NCBI GenBank assembly: GCA_016718825.1
Contig: JADKCL010000004.1
Location: forward strand, 248,001-312,000
DNA length: 64,000 nt
DNA from: Bacteroidota bacterium
GTDB lineage: Bacteria; Bacteroidota; Bacteroidia; J057; JADKCL01
Direction of reading: 5' to 3'
The first letter of the stretch is position 1; every line of letters begins with the position of its first letter. The notes below the pieces were generated by a model, which saw nothing but the letters and a program-made list of their open reading frames with translations, was not told the DNA's origin and did not search any database. Shown one piece after another: positions 53,200 to 61,984 of this stretch. The position numbers and the translations under genes were made by a program.

Positions 53200-53998
53200 A
53201 TGAATCAGGGAATCTACGAAGAACTCGTCACGCAGCTTGTCACATCCAAACTTCAAGAGCTGGACAAAGACCAATTCGCCTTCAAGTTATCCAAACTTGA
53301 CAAGGAAGAGGCCGCCATGGTTCTATCCAAGCATCTTTCACTTGCATTTCAAAATGCTATCAGCTGGATCAGTGGAGAGAATCGCCTAGAAAAACAAATC
53401 GAAATCGCCAACAAAATGATTCGCGTTCTCAAAGAGGAACTGCAAATCAAAGACTTTGAGGAGAACCTTGTTGAAATCGGTGGAAATCTACTGAAGGCCG
53501 TTTTTCAAAACTTCTACCTCCTTTGTGGATCTTGATGATTACCTTAAGGAGATTACTCCCTACACACGTCTGACGCACAGTGAGTTATTCACAGGTGGAA
53601 ATTCTGGATTGTCACTCCAAAGTGAGCTAAAAAAGGAGATTCTATCCTCCAACCGAATTGACCTGCTCGTTTCATTTATCAAATTTAAAGGGGTCATAAT
53701 TCTCGAAGAGGCGTTCAAGGAATTCGTCAAATTGGGAGGTGAACTTAGGGTTATCACAACAACTTACATGGGGAGCGTCGGATGCAAAAGAAATTCAATC
53801 CTGGCATCACTTGACAATACAAAAGTCAAGGTCTCCTACAACACTGAAATGAAAGGCTACATGCCAAGGCATATTTGTTTTTCAGAAATACCGGCTTCCA
53901 CCGGCTACATCGGATCGTCAAATTTTTCAAGGACGGCCTTGACGGATGGTCTCGAATGGAATCGAAAGTTACAACAAAGAGGTTGGCCATATCATTGA
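53200..53998 (+). pseudogene. N-terminal and PLD-domain part of a DUF3427-type helicase, frame-broken
   Basis: The ATG at 53200 begins MNQGIYEELVTQLVTSKLQE, the N-terminal part typical of PLD-helicase-DUF3427 proteins. It runs to about 53510, where a shift is needed; the next frame carries DLDDYLKEITPYTRLTHSEL and the PLDc motif with GGNSGLSLQSELKKEIL and SSNRIDLLVSFIKFKG. A second shift near 53853 brings KRLHAKAYLFFRNTGF into register, a further 2-base shift at about 53893 restores TGYIGSSNFSRTALTDGLEW, and two more near 53960-53985 are needed to reach the helicase frame. So five or six indels lie in about 480 bases. Described separately from the intact helicase frame. Confidence 0.75.
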
Positions 53999-56334
53999 CA
54001 AATTTCAAAACCTTTGAATCCTATTGGCAAAACACAGAATTCGAGGATTTTAATGAGGCAAGAGATAGTGGAAAGCTATCGAAAGCACTAACTCAAGCAC
54101 GTTCAAAGCCCGGCATTTCCGTTGATAGCACTTCATTTTTCGATCTGAAGCCCTATCCATTCCAGAATGAAATCCTTGAAATTTTGACAGTTGAGCGCGA
54201 GGTACATCAGCGCTTTAGAAATTTGGTCGTGGCCGCAACCGGCACGGGGAAAACGGTGATTTCAGCTTTCGATTTCAAGAACTTTTGCGTCAAAAACCCA
54301 AATGCAAAATTACTCTTCATTGCCCATCGCAAAGAAATACTTACGCAGGCGATGGGTACGTTTCGTGGAATTTTAAAAAACAACAATTTCGGAGAGCTCT
54401 GGGTTGATGGAAATGAAATTTCCAATCGCGAACATGTTTTTGCTTCCGTTCAAACATTAACAAATCGATTGTTGGATCTTTCAATCAGCGAAGATTTCTA
54501 CGATTATATCGTAATAGACGAGGTTCATCATATTTCAGCAGCAAGCTATCGCCCAATTCTTAGTCACTTCAAAGCGAAAATACTTCTTGGCCTTACGGCA
54601 ACACCGGAAAGAATGGATGGCGAAAACATCCTCGCAGACTTTTCCGGTCGAATTGCAGCTGAAATCCGGCTGCCCGAGGCGCTCAATCGGAAATTGCTTT
54701 GTCCATTTCAGTATTTCGGCGTTTCCGATAGTATCGACTTGAGAAATGCGAAATGGGAAAAGGGAAAATATGTGGCGAGCGAAATAAGTAAGCTCTACAC
54801 CTCCAATGATCGGCGAGTTGGCGAGATCATTCAAAATTTGGATCGATACACAAAGGACTTGTATGATGTAAGGGCGCTTGGCTTTTGCATCACCATTGAG
54901 CACGCAAAATACATGTCCGAAAAATTCGTTTTGGCTGGAATTAAGGCAGCGTATCTCTCAAGTGCCAACAGCGATGAACGAGAGACGCTGCGGCAAAAGC
55001 TTCGAAATAAAGAAATCAACTACCTTTTTGTTGTAGACATTTTTAATGAAGGCGTAGACATACCAGAAATTGATACTGTACTCTTTCTACGCCCAACGGA
55101 AAGCCTTACGATATTTCTCCAACAACTAGGCAGGGGACTGCGTTTGGCAGACGGGAAGGACTCTTTGACCGTTTTGGACTTTGTGGCGAACTCTAGGCCA
55201 GAATACGACTTCGAAGGCAAATTCCGCGCTTTAATTGGGAAAACGGGCAATTCCGTTCGAAAAGAAATTGAGGATGATTTTCCTCATTTACCTCTCGGCT
55301 GCGCAATTATTCTGGAAAAACAAGCGAAGGAATTCATTCTGGAGAATATTCGCAAGGCTACATCACTTTCCCAAAATCAAATTCTCCAACGGATTCAAAA
55401 CTTTGAACATCAATGCAATCTCCCGCTGACGTTCGGGAATTTTGTCAACTTCCATCACATTCCGCTGGAATTATTCTACCGAAGGGGAACATGGACTGAA
55501 CTCATGCACAAAGCCTTGCGCATTGAACCTGCGTCCAGTTTGTATTTCAGCGAATTACATGCCGCCATCGCTAACAAATGGCTCTCAACGAACGCATACT
55601 CCTATTTCGAATTTATTCGCAAACTATGCCAGAAGAGCTTCATTGTAGAGCTTGACGATCTTGGGCCCGAGGAACAAAAGATGCTACTGATGCTTCATTT
55701 TGACTTTTGGCAAAAGGATTCGAATTTCCCGACCTTGGAGGAAAGCATTTGGGAAATTGGAAAAAATCCACTCATTGTTCACGAAATCGAAGCATTGATG
55801 GAAATCTTGTTGGATCGAATTGATTTTAAGGAAACATTATGTCCCTTGCCATTTGTGCAACCACTTCGACTACATGCAAGGTACACTCGTGATCAAATTT
55901 TGGCTGCATTTGGAATTAGCAAATTTGGGAAGAAGTCTTCAAATCGCGAAGGTGTGGCATACAGTGAGGACCTGAACACAGAATTGCTTTTTGTGGATTT
56001 GATCAAATCTGCTGAGGACTTTTCACCAACGACCATGTACGATGACTATGCCATCAACGAGATTTTGTTTCATTGGCAATCACAAAACCAAACGAGACCG
56101 GATTCCGGTAAAGGACTTACCTACCTGAGGCATGCCGCGATTAACAAAACGATTCTCCTATTCATTCGTGAAAAGGCAAAAAACGAATTCGACAATACGA
56201 ATGGGTATGTCTTTATTGGAAAAGTGAACTATCAAAGTCACTACGGCTCAAAACCGATGAGTATCACATGGAAACTTGAAGAGCCGTTGCCCAACTATCT
56301 TTGGAAGGCGGGCGCAAAGTTGGCAGTTGGCTGA
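53875..56334 (+). CDS. DEAD/DEAH helicase with DUF3427 C-terminal domain
   Basis: An 819-residue frame, uninterrupted after about 54010. Helicase motifs: Walker A VAATGTGKTVIS, Walker B VIDEVHHIS, SAT-like LTATPERMDG, and the C-terminal domain with NYLFVVDIFNEGVDIPEIDT, motif VI QQLGRGLRLADGKDS. The last about 450 residues form the DUF3427 region (EQKMLLMLHFDFWQKDSNFP; YHRA-like RHAAINKTI; YVFIGKVNYQSHYGSKPMS). In this family an N-terminal PLD nuclease and helicase act in one protein, linked to restriction-type defence. Any of several starts (TTG 53875, ATG 53956) would give only the helicase; it converges with the HNH gene, 14 bases apart. Confidence 0.85.
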   Translation: MFFRNTGFHRLHRIVKFFKDGLDGWSRMESKVTTKRLAISLTNFKTFESYWQNTEFEDFNEARDSGKLSKALTQARSKPGISVDSTSFFDLKPYPFQNEILEILTVEREVHQRFRNLVVAATGTGKTVISAFDFKNFCVKNPNAKLLFIAHRKEILTQAMGTFRGILKNNNFGELWVDGNEISNREHVFASVQTLTNRLLDLSISEDFYDYIVIDEVHHISAASYRPILSHFKAKILLGLTATPERMDGENILADFSGRIAAEIRLPEALNRKLLCPFQYFGVSDSIDLRNAKWEKGKYVASEISKLYTSNDRRVGEIIQNLDRYTKDLYDVRALGFCITIEHAKYMSEKFVLAGIKAAYLSSANSDERETLRQKLRNKEINYLFVVDIFNEGVDIPEIDTVLFLRPTESLTIFLQQLGRGLRLADGKDSLTVLDFVANSRPEYDFEGKFRALIGKTGNSVRKEIEDDFPHLPLGCAIILEKQAKEFILENIRKATSLSQNQILQRIQNFEHQCNLPLTFGNFVNFHHIPLELFYRRGTWTELMHKALRIEPASSLYFSELHAAIANKWLSTNAYSYFEFIRKLCQKSFIVELDDLGPEEQKMLLMLHFDFWQKDSNFPTLEESIWEIGKNPLIVHEIEALMEILLDRIDFKETLCPLPFVQPLRLHARYTRDQILAAFGISKFGKKSSNREGVAYSEDLNTELLFVDLIKSAEDFSPTTMYDDYAINEILFHWQSQNQTRPDSGKGLTYLRHAAINKTILLFIREKAKNEFDNTNGYVFIGKVNYQSHYGSKPMSITWKLEEPLPNYLWKAGAKLAVG

Positions 56335-56348
56335 GGCAATGGCCCCCC

Positions 56349-57116
56349 TCACCCCAAAAACCGCCCCTCCAGATGACCTTTTAAAAACCCTTCGTCCGGC
56401 AAAAACCGCTTGGGAAGCCGCAAAGCGGCACCTTCATAAGGCAAAAAAGTGCACGGCAACCGCCGGATCTTTGCTCTTTTTCAAGGCGGAACACAGCAAA
56501 ACCTGGTATTCCGAACCGATTGCGATCAAACCCGCCTCAAAGGCGCGATCGTGCAAAGCATTCAAGGCAAGCCCGTTGCGGGGATTCATCCGGTTTTCGG
56601 GATCGTCTGCCCAGCGCCGAATGTGGCTTGCAACCAGCAACTCAGGTTTTTGAAGTCCGGTGATGCAGCAGGTGTTGTTGTAGCTGGCCAACACCATTTT
56701 CCGAACAGGTTTTGATTCACGCCGTCAACCATCCGCTCTCGCTCCATCCCTTCGCGCGGAAGTTCGTCCTCAGGAATCGCATTCAATTTCTCCACCGTCG
56801 TATGCGCGAATTGAGCGAGCAAGCGTTCACTTTCAAAAATGCGCGCTTCCCAGTTTTCGTAGAATTCGTCCCAAATTTCGCGGTCAAGTTTGGCGGAATT
56901 GGTTGCCCCCTTGATGCCACGGGCTTGGTGGCTTGGATCAAGACTTGCAAAATTGTTGAGTTTCCAGCCCAATCCGCCGGGTGTCCGATCCAACAGTTTG
57001 GCCAAGGCAATGATTTCAGGATTCCTCTCATGCAATTGCCCGTAGGGCAACTTGCAATACAAGTTGATCGCCAAAATCAATTCCTCACGTGTCCAGAGCC
57101 GCTGTCCTTGTTTCAT
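56349..57116 (-). CDS. HNH restriction-type endonuclease, frameshifted
   Basis: From the ATG at 57116: MKQGQRLWTREELILAINLY (a type II-like N-terminal helix), KLLDRTPGGLGWKLNNFASL, then LPREGMERERMVDGVNQNLF. One base is missing near 56697-56705, where the other frame reads KMVLASYNNTCCITGLQKPE, LLVASHIRRWADDPENRMNP and GLALNALHDRAFEAGL, the HNH_2-type core (ASHI, NP-NG-L-LHD). A homopolymer shift near 56440 (T5 to T6) restores the expected end YEGAALRLPKRFLPDEGFLK. With both corrections the protein is about 255 residues. Close head-on to the helicase and next to a methyltransferase, it is the likely restriction partner. Confidence 0.82.
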
Positions 57117-57212
57117 GCAAGATCCGATGCAGGTGTGATTTTCCCACAACGAATGAGCCAAGGTAGGAATTTTGAAGGATTCGAGAATCAGCTCCGTTCA
57201 GCAATTCGTCGA

Positions 57213-58451
57213 CTAGGCCTTGAAATATTCCCTCAACGCCTTTCCAATAGCCTCAGCCAACAAAGGCGGAACAGCATTTCCGATCTGCTTGAAAGCCGCT
57301 GTCCTGCCGCCTTCGAAAAAATAATCGTCTGGAAAAGATTGAATGCGTGCGGCCTCCCGGACAGATATGGAACGATTCTGCTCAGGATCGGGATGAATGA
57401 AATGGTGACCATCCTTGGAAATGTGGGCCACCAAGGTATGCGATTTTCCATTGGGGTTGACGACTTTGAAACGGTCCGAAAAGTCTTCTTGGTTTTGGTG
57501 TGACCGAAGATCTTCAGGCAATTCAGAATATTTGAGCCGATTACCTTCGTTTTGCAACTGTAAAGCGGCGATCCGGTAAATCTCCAAATCCCGTGGATGG
57601 TGCGGTCGCGTAATGTGTTGGCTCACAAACGAGATTCCGTTCCGGATTCCTGATTGCTTCAGATATTTGGTGGGTCGGCCAGCATAGGGAAGTATAGAGA
57701 TTGCATCGCCTGCTTTCAGAAACGGCAAGTCTGAAAAAAGATCGCTACCCACCTGAAACGAATTTTCGGTCGGATTCGGCCATGCAAATTCAAACGTTGT
57801 AGCCATTCGCTTGCCAACAAGGATCACCCGTTTGCGTTCTTGCAATACGCCAAAATCAGCTGCATTTAATACTTTGAAGTCCAAGGAATAGCCGCAATAT
57901 TTGAACAAAGCCTGCATTTCCTCGAAATAAGACCGGTTCCCAGCCGACAAAAGTCCCGAGACATTTTCAAAGACAAAAAATTCTGGCTGATAGCGGCGCA
58001 GAACTTCACCGTAGTACTGATACAAATAGTTTCGACGGTCATTTTGCATTCCCTGTGGGTCTCGCGCCCTACCGACCACCGAATAAGCCTGACAAGGCGG
58101 ACCGCCAACAATCACATGTACCTTTCGCCAAGCGACCAATTCATCGATTCTTTTGAAAATGTCCCCCATTGTGTCCCACGAAATTTGAGCATGGATCACC
58201 TGAGAAAGTGCATCCTGATTCACCTCGGAATAAAGTTGCGCTTGGCTGATTTCGTTCCGAAGGTAGCGTTCGTACAGCTGCATTCCCTTTTTGGTCGACC
58301 GCAATTCGTGAAAGGCAACGCGCGTACGCAAGGTCGCGCATGCGTTCGCGTCCATGTCCACATGTGCGAGTGGTCGGAAACCCGCACGTACGAACCCTTC
58401 CGAAAATCCGCCAGCTCCGGCAAACAAGTCAATGAAATTCAGTTGCATCAT
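57213..58451 (-). CDS. DNA (cytosine-5) methyltransferase
   Basis: 412 residues from the ATG at 58451 (ATG at 58448 possible). Motif I DLFAGAGGFSEGF, motif IV with the catalytic Cys in GGPPCQAYSVVGRARDP, motif VI FVFENVSGLLS, motif VIII QERKRVILVG, and motif X near GNAVPPLLAEAIGKAL; the target-recognition region lies between about 200 and 330. Cytosine-5 methylation protects host DNA from a cognate endonuclease, here probably the HNH enzyme downstream on the same strand (97 bases apart). A 16-base palindrome lies 28 bases upstream of the start. Confidence 0.93.
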   Translation of the reverse strand: MMQLNFIDLFAGAGGFSEGFVRAGFRPLAHVDMDANACATLRTRVAFHELRSTKKGMQLYERYLRNEISQAQLYSEVNQDALSQVIHAQISWDTMGDIFKRIDELVAWRKVHVIVGGPPCQAYSVVGRARDPQGMQNDRRNYLYQYYGEVLRRYQPEFFVFENVSGLLSAGNRSYFEEMQALFKYCGYSLDFKVLNAADFGVLQERKRVILVGKRMATTFEFAWPNPTENSFQVGSDLFSDLPFLKAGDAISILPYAGRPTKYLKQSGIRNGISFVSQHITRPHHPRDLEIYRIAALQLQNEGNRLKYSELPEDLRSHQNQEDFSDRFKVVNPNGKSHTLVAHISKDGHHFIHPDPEQNRSISVREAARIQSFPDDYFFEGGRTAAFKQIGNAVPPLLAEAIGKALREYFKA

Positions 58452-58478
58452 TCTGCACAGGCATAAAGATTCCAGCGT

Positions 58479-58494
58479 ATGCCCGTTCGGGCAT
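58479..58494. promoter_or_regulatory. Palindromic operator candidate upstream of the methyltransferase
   Basis: ATGCCCG-TT-CGGGCAT, a perfect inverted repeat with 7-base arms, 28 bases before the methyltransferase start. Restriction-modification genes are often controlled through such sites, either by the methyltransferase itself or by a small controller protein. No controller gene is visible nearby, so autoregulation is more likely. Confidence 0.4.
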
Positions 58495-58757
58495 CCGTCA
58501 AACAAGAAAATTGGACCAAATCAATTGCCATTGTGACCCCAAAACCTCTGACGGAAGCCATCCGGATAGGGTCAATGACAACGATCCAAACCTACGCCAT
58601 GCATCAACAAATTGCTATATCCAGAAATGATAGAAAAACATATCCAATTCTGATATATGTGCCCTTTCTACGCGTTCAAGATGGTTTTTGCCCCCCCCCT
58701 ACCAATTCTCCAAAATCCTCCGTAAATTCACTCAACACAAGTTAAAACGCGTTCTTT

Positions 58758-59714
58758 ATGGCAAGAGTACATCCACTGCATCCGATTTCGGGAACCATTG
58801 GCGACATCACCTACGTGCGCCGAGGCAAAAAAACCTACGCCCGTGGGAAAATTTGGGCACACAACAAGGCGGCAGAGCCCAGGCAAAGGGAAAATCGACA
58901 GTCATTCGGAGGGGCAAGCAAAGTCGCTTGCGAAGTGTACACCCCCCTCACGGCCGGCTGCAAGAAGCTTTTTCGGTCCTACAGTCACAACCTTATCGCG
59001 ACCAAGCTCCGCGCCCATGCCGAACGCACCGAACGGGCGGTGACCCATTATTCCTTCCGCGCAGCCCACGCTGCTTTGGCCAACCTCGACCTGAGTCCTG
59101 CCGAAAGTCCGTCGGCTTGCCTGAACATCACCCGCATCGGCTGCCACCACAACCCCGAAGCCATCCGGCTGACCGGCCTCCCCGAAGCGGCAAGGTTTGT
59201 CGCGAATTCCGACGAAGGTCTATTGGGCAATGCCCACCTCCAAATGCGTTTGTGGATCAGGCAGGTGCCCTTCCACGAATTTACCTTCGACAAATCCGAC
59301 AAGGTTTGGCGCAGAACCTTTCCCGAAGCCCAAGGTCACGGGCAGGTCACCAGAAGCGGTTGGATTCCCACCGACATTCTGCCCGAGGAAGGTCTGACAT
59401 TGACCCTGAATAAGCATCCGGAAACCCTCGCAGGCCAACATGTTCCGCCCATGCTCACATTTGTCGTGATCGAATGGCGGGAAGTGCGTGCGGTCGGCGA
59501 CAAAGTTTTTAAAAAACCGGCACTCGCCATCGTCAAACTTGCAGCCATGCACTACAGCACCGAAATGGCCGCAGAAATTGCCCAATTCGAAGCGCGTATC
59601 TCCCAAAAGCCAAAGCAGCCGCGTGCCTATGACCTCCTGCAGGCAGCGCAATCAGATCCCAAGGCCTTCCTGACCCAATCCCTCGCGGGACTGATGGCAC
59701 CTCCACCCGCCTGA
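58758..59714 (+). CDS. Conserved Bacteroidota protein of unknown function
   Basis: 318 residues; a basic N-terminal part MARVHPLHPISGTIGDITYV-RRGKKTYARGKI, then RQRENRQSFGGASKVACEVY. The start (SGTIGDITYVRRGKKTYAR) belongs to a small group of Bacteroidota proteins sharing 'SGTIG(D/N)LTFV..(R/N)GK.(Y/H)(A/V)R', known to me only as unnamed families. It has no signal peptide, no membrane segment and no catalytic signature. Located between the defence island and the lipoprotein cluster. A TAAATTCA box at 58723-58730 may be the promoter. Confidence 0.6.
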   Translation: MARVHPLHPISGTIGDITYVRRGKKTYARGKIWAHNKAAEPRQRENRQSFGGASKVACEVYTPLTAGCKKLFRSYSHNLIATKLRAHAERTERAVTHYSFRAAHAALANLDLSPAESPSACLNITRIGCHHNPEAIRLTGLPEAARFVANSDEGLLGNAHLQMRLWIRQVPFHEFTFDKSDKVWRRTFPEAQGHGQVTRSGWIPTDILPEEGLTLTLNKHPETLAGQHVPPMLTFVVIEWREVRAVGDKVFKKPALAIVKLAAMHYSTEMAAEIAQFEARISQKPKQPRAYDLLQAAQSDPKAFLTQSLAGLMAPPPA

Positions 59715-60094
59715 TTTCCCCTCCGAATCCAATAAAAACAGCACGTTTGATCCCATTCGGCAACCGTCGACGGCCATTCCCATGCCCCAATCAGCCTAGG
59801 GTCCCTTCCAAGTCCCGATTACCACGTCGATTCGCCTGCAAACAAACCCGATTCCTCCCGAAAGCAAGCAAGATTCATCCCCCAACAGCGGCATGTTAAT
59901 ACCCAGTACATTCCCACATCGGAACACTCCAACAACGCTCCAACTGCGCTCTTCCAACGCTCTAATGCGCTCCTTGCGTGTTCGATATCTGATGAAACCG
60001 ACAATGCTGACCGAAGGATGTACCAGTGGCGGCTTTGCCAACTCATCACACCGCGCGCCGGGGAGTTGGCAAAACCTATTTCTGAATTGTACCC
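59715..60094. other. Gene-free interval with a single 75-bp-type repeat
   Basis: No gene recognised; the apparent ORFs are repeat-encoded. The solo element at 60024-60079 is described separately. Confidence 0.5.
60024..60079. repeat. Solo copy of the TTTGCCAACTC...GAGTTGGCAAA repeat
   Basis: Arms TTTGCCAACTC (60034-60044) and GAGTTGGCAAA (60063-60073) surround atcacaccgcgcgccggg. Three tandem copies of the same unit occur at 62811-63021. Confidence 0.8.
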
Positions 60095-61024
60095 TCACTC
60101 CCGGTACGTACGCTTCTTCCGGCTCCAATAGCTGCGCATGTCACGGGGATAGCCTTTTTCCTTGCGGTGGTAGCGGTAAACGAGGATGGATTTGGTCATT
60201 TGATAATGGTATTCGTTGAGGGAATCGGCCATTGCTTGCTCGAGATCTTGCTTTAATTGAGGATTGCGGGGTGCATATTCGTATTGCACAAAAGCGGCTC
60301 TGGTCACGTATTGGTTGCTGTCCTTCAAGGCGACACGCATCAGAGGAAACAAGTCTATCCCGCTTCCGCCGTCCACTTTCCTCCCTTGAAAAGGCCAAAA
60401 ATACCCTAGTAAACGCACGGCCTCCTCTCGAACAATCCATTTTGGGTCATTCAGGATGGCTGTCCGAACGACGGCAAACAGGCTAGGATCTCCCAATCGT
60501 ACCAAGTAGCCCGCAAGCAATACAGAATCATGACGGTAAACATTTTCAGCAGCAAATGAGTCACGCAAAGCATGCAGGGTAAATCGCCCGGGATCGATTT
60601 TCGTCAAGCAAAAATCTTTGTCGAGGTCGTTCCCGCGTGAGGTCGCCTTCCATTGCAAGATGCTTTCAATGGCCTTTTTGTTCTTGCGTTCGGCGAGCAA
60701 ATGCATGGCACTTTTTCGAGCGGCAGGCGCCACACGTTGCTCTCCTTTCGCAATGATTAGGCGCAGCACCCGATTTCGAAGAGGTACGTCAAATTGTCGA
60801 AGCATTTCTTTGAGCTCAAATCGCTCCATAGCCGCATAACGCAAGGATTTGTAAGGTGCGACAACACCCCCTTCCATCGGGAAACGATGGTTTCTAGGTT
60901 GGATGGGGGGCAGTTGGTAGTGGCAGCTGGTCAAAAGAAGCAACGACAAAAGGAATGCAAGGGAAGCAAGCGAACGGGATCGGAAGATTGAAGGTTCAGC
61001 TTTTCGTCGGGATACTTTTTGCAT
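60095..61024 (-). CDS. Lipoprotein with HEAT-like repeats, paralogue 1
   Basis: 309 residues from the ATG at 61024; the signal (MQKVSRRKAEPSIFRSRSLA...LLLLTSC) has a lipobox TSC-HYQLPP. An alternative ATG at 61087 overlaps the upstream stop (TGATG). The mature part has helical-pair words (MERFELKEMLRQFDVPLRNR; AARKSAMHLLAERKNKKAIE) and ends YRYHRKEKGYPRDMRSYWSR-KKRTYRE, a tail shared with the neighbouring paralogue. Function unknown; likely attached to the outer membrane or inner membrane on the periplasmic side. Confidence 0.7.
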   Translation of the reverse strand: MQKVSRRKAEPSIFRSRSLASLAFLLSLLLLTSCHYQLPPIQPRNHRFPMEGGVVAPYKSLRYAAMERFELKEMLRQFDVPLRNRVLRLIIAKGEQRVAPAARKSAMHLLAERKNKKAIESILQWKATSRGNDLDKDFCLTKIDPGRFTLHALRDSFAAENVYRHDSVLLAGYLVRLGDPSLFAVVRTAILNDPKWIVREEAVRLLGYFWPFQGRKVDGGSGIDLFPLMRVALKDSNQYVTRAAFVQYEYAPRNPQLKQDLEQAMADSLNEYHYQMTKSILVYRYHRKEKGYPRDMRSYWSRKKRTYRE

Positions 61025-61086
61025 GACGTGGACGAAACGGACTGGAAGTGCGGCACCCACGATCGCTATTTTCTCTGACAAGTCCA

Positions 61087-61974
61087 TCACTCCATGTAGG
61101 TCCGTTTCCGACGGCTCCAATAGCTGCCCATTTCCCTGGGGAAGTCCTTTTCTTTGCGGTGGTAGCGGTAGACGAGGACTTTGAGGCATGCGTATCGGCG
61201 AAATTCATCCTTGGTTTCTGCGAGGTAATCTTCCAAATGCTGCTTCAGGAGGGGGTGTTTCGGTGCGTATTCGCACTGGATCAAGGCGCGCTGAAAGACG
61301 TGAACGCTGGAATCGTGCAACGCAGTTTCCAGAATTGGAAATAGGTCAATCGTGTCGCCACTTGGCAGTACATTCCCTTGAAATGGCCAGAAATACCAAA
61401 GTTTGTCGATGGCTTCGATGGTTGAGATGAAGTCCGCTTTTTGTAGTTTGTTCTGCACATATGCAAATTGAGAGGGGTTCCCAAGACGCGCCATCTTCCA
61501 AGCAATCGTCAACGAATCCGATCCTGAAAAATATCCGGTACGCAAACCATCCAAGAGTGCTTCGGGTGGAAATTTTCGGGGATTGATTCGACAAAGGGCA
61601 TCGGAATGGAGAAGATTCATCCCACGGCGTTCGTCCCGCCAATGGACAATCACGGGAATCGCCTTTTGAACCTGTCTTGCTGCGAGTACCTCCATCGCCG
61701 CAACCCGCACGCTGTTGGGGAACCTGAGCTTGCCTTCGGCCACGACACGGATCAGTACCTTGTTTCTTTTTGGCACTTCCCACAGGTCCAGCATTTCCTT
61801 TTGGTAAAATAGCTCTGCCTTGGCGTAGTTGAGCCGACGGTGGGGCAAAACCAGATTTTGCGCCTTCGAAAAAGAATGCCCGACAGGCTGAACCGGAGGA
61901 AGTTGGTAGTGGCAGCCGGATAGGAGCAATGTAGCCGCAGCAATCAGAAATGAACAACATAGCTGAACGCCCAT
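61087..61974 (-). CDS. Lipoprotein with HEAT-like repeats, paralogue 2
   Basis: 295 residues from the ATG at 61974 (signal MGVQLCCSFLIAAATLLLSG-C, lipobox SGC-HYQLPP). An ATG at 62004 would overlap the upstream gene. Helical repeats through the body and the tail YRYHRKEKDFPREMGSYWSR-RKRTYME match paralogue 1. The neighbours are 10 bases (upstream gene, 61985) and 1 base of overlap or a 62-base gap (paralogue 1, depending on its start). Tandem duplication directly after an HExxH-motif protein is suggestive of a partner role. Confidence 0.7.
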   Translation of the reverse strand: MGVQLCCSFLIAAATLLLSGCHYQLPPVQPVGHSFSKAQNLVLPHRRLNYAKAELFYQKEMLDLWEVPKRNKVLIRVVAEGKLRFPNSVRVAAMEVLAARQVQKAIPVIVHWRDERRGMNLLHSDALCRINPRKFPPEALLDGLRTGYFSGSDSLTIAWKMARLGNPSQFAYVQNKLQKADFISTIEAIDKLWYFWPFQGNVLPSGDTIDLFPILETALHDSSVHVFQRALIQCEYAPKHPLLKQHLEDYLAETKDEFRRYACLKVLVYRYHRKEKDFPREMGSYWSRRKRTYME

Positions 61975-61984
61975 TCCTTTCCCG

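Noticed and set aside
59796..60128. Open frame with CQLPGARCDELAKP words
   Set aside because: Encoded by the intergenic repeat; the same words recur at 62811-63021.
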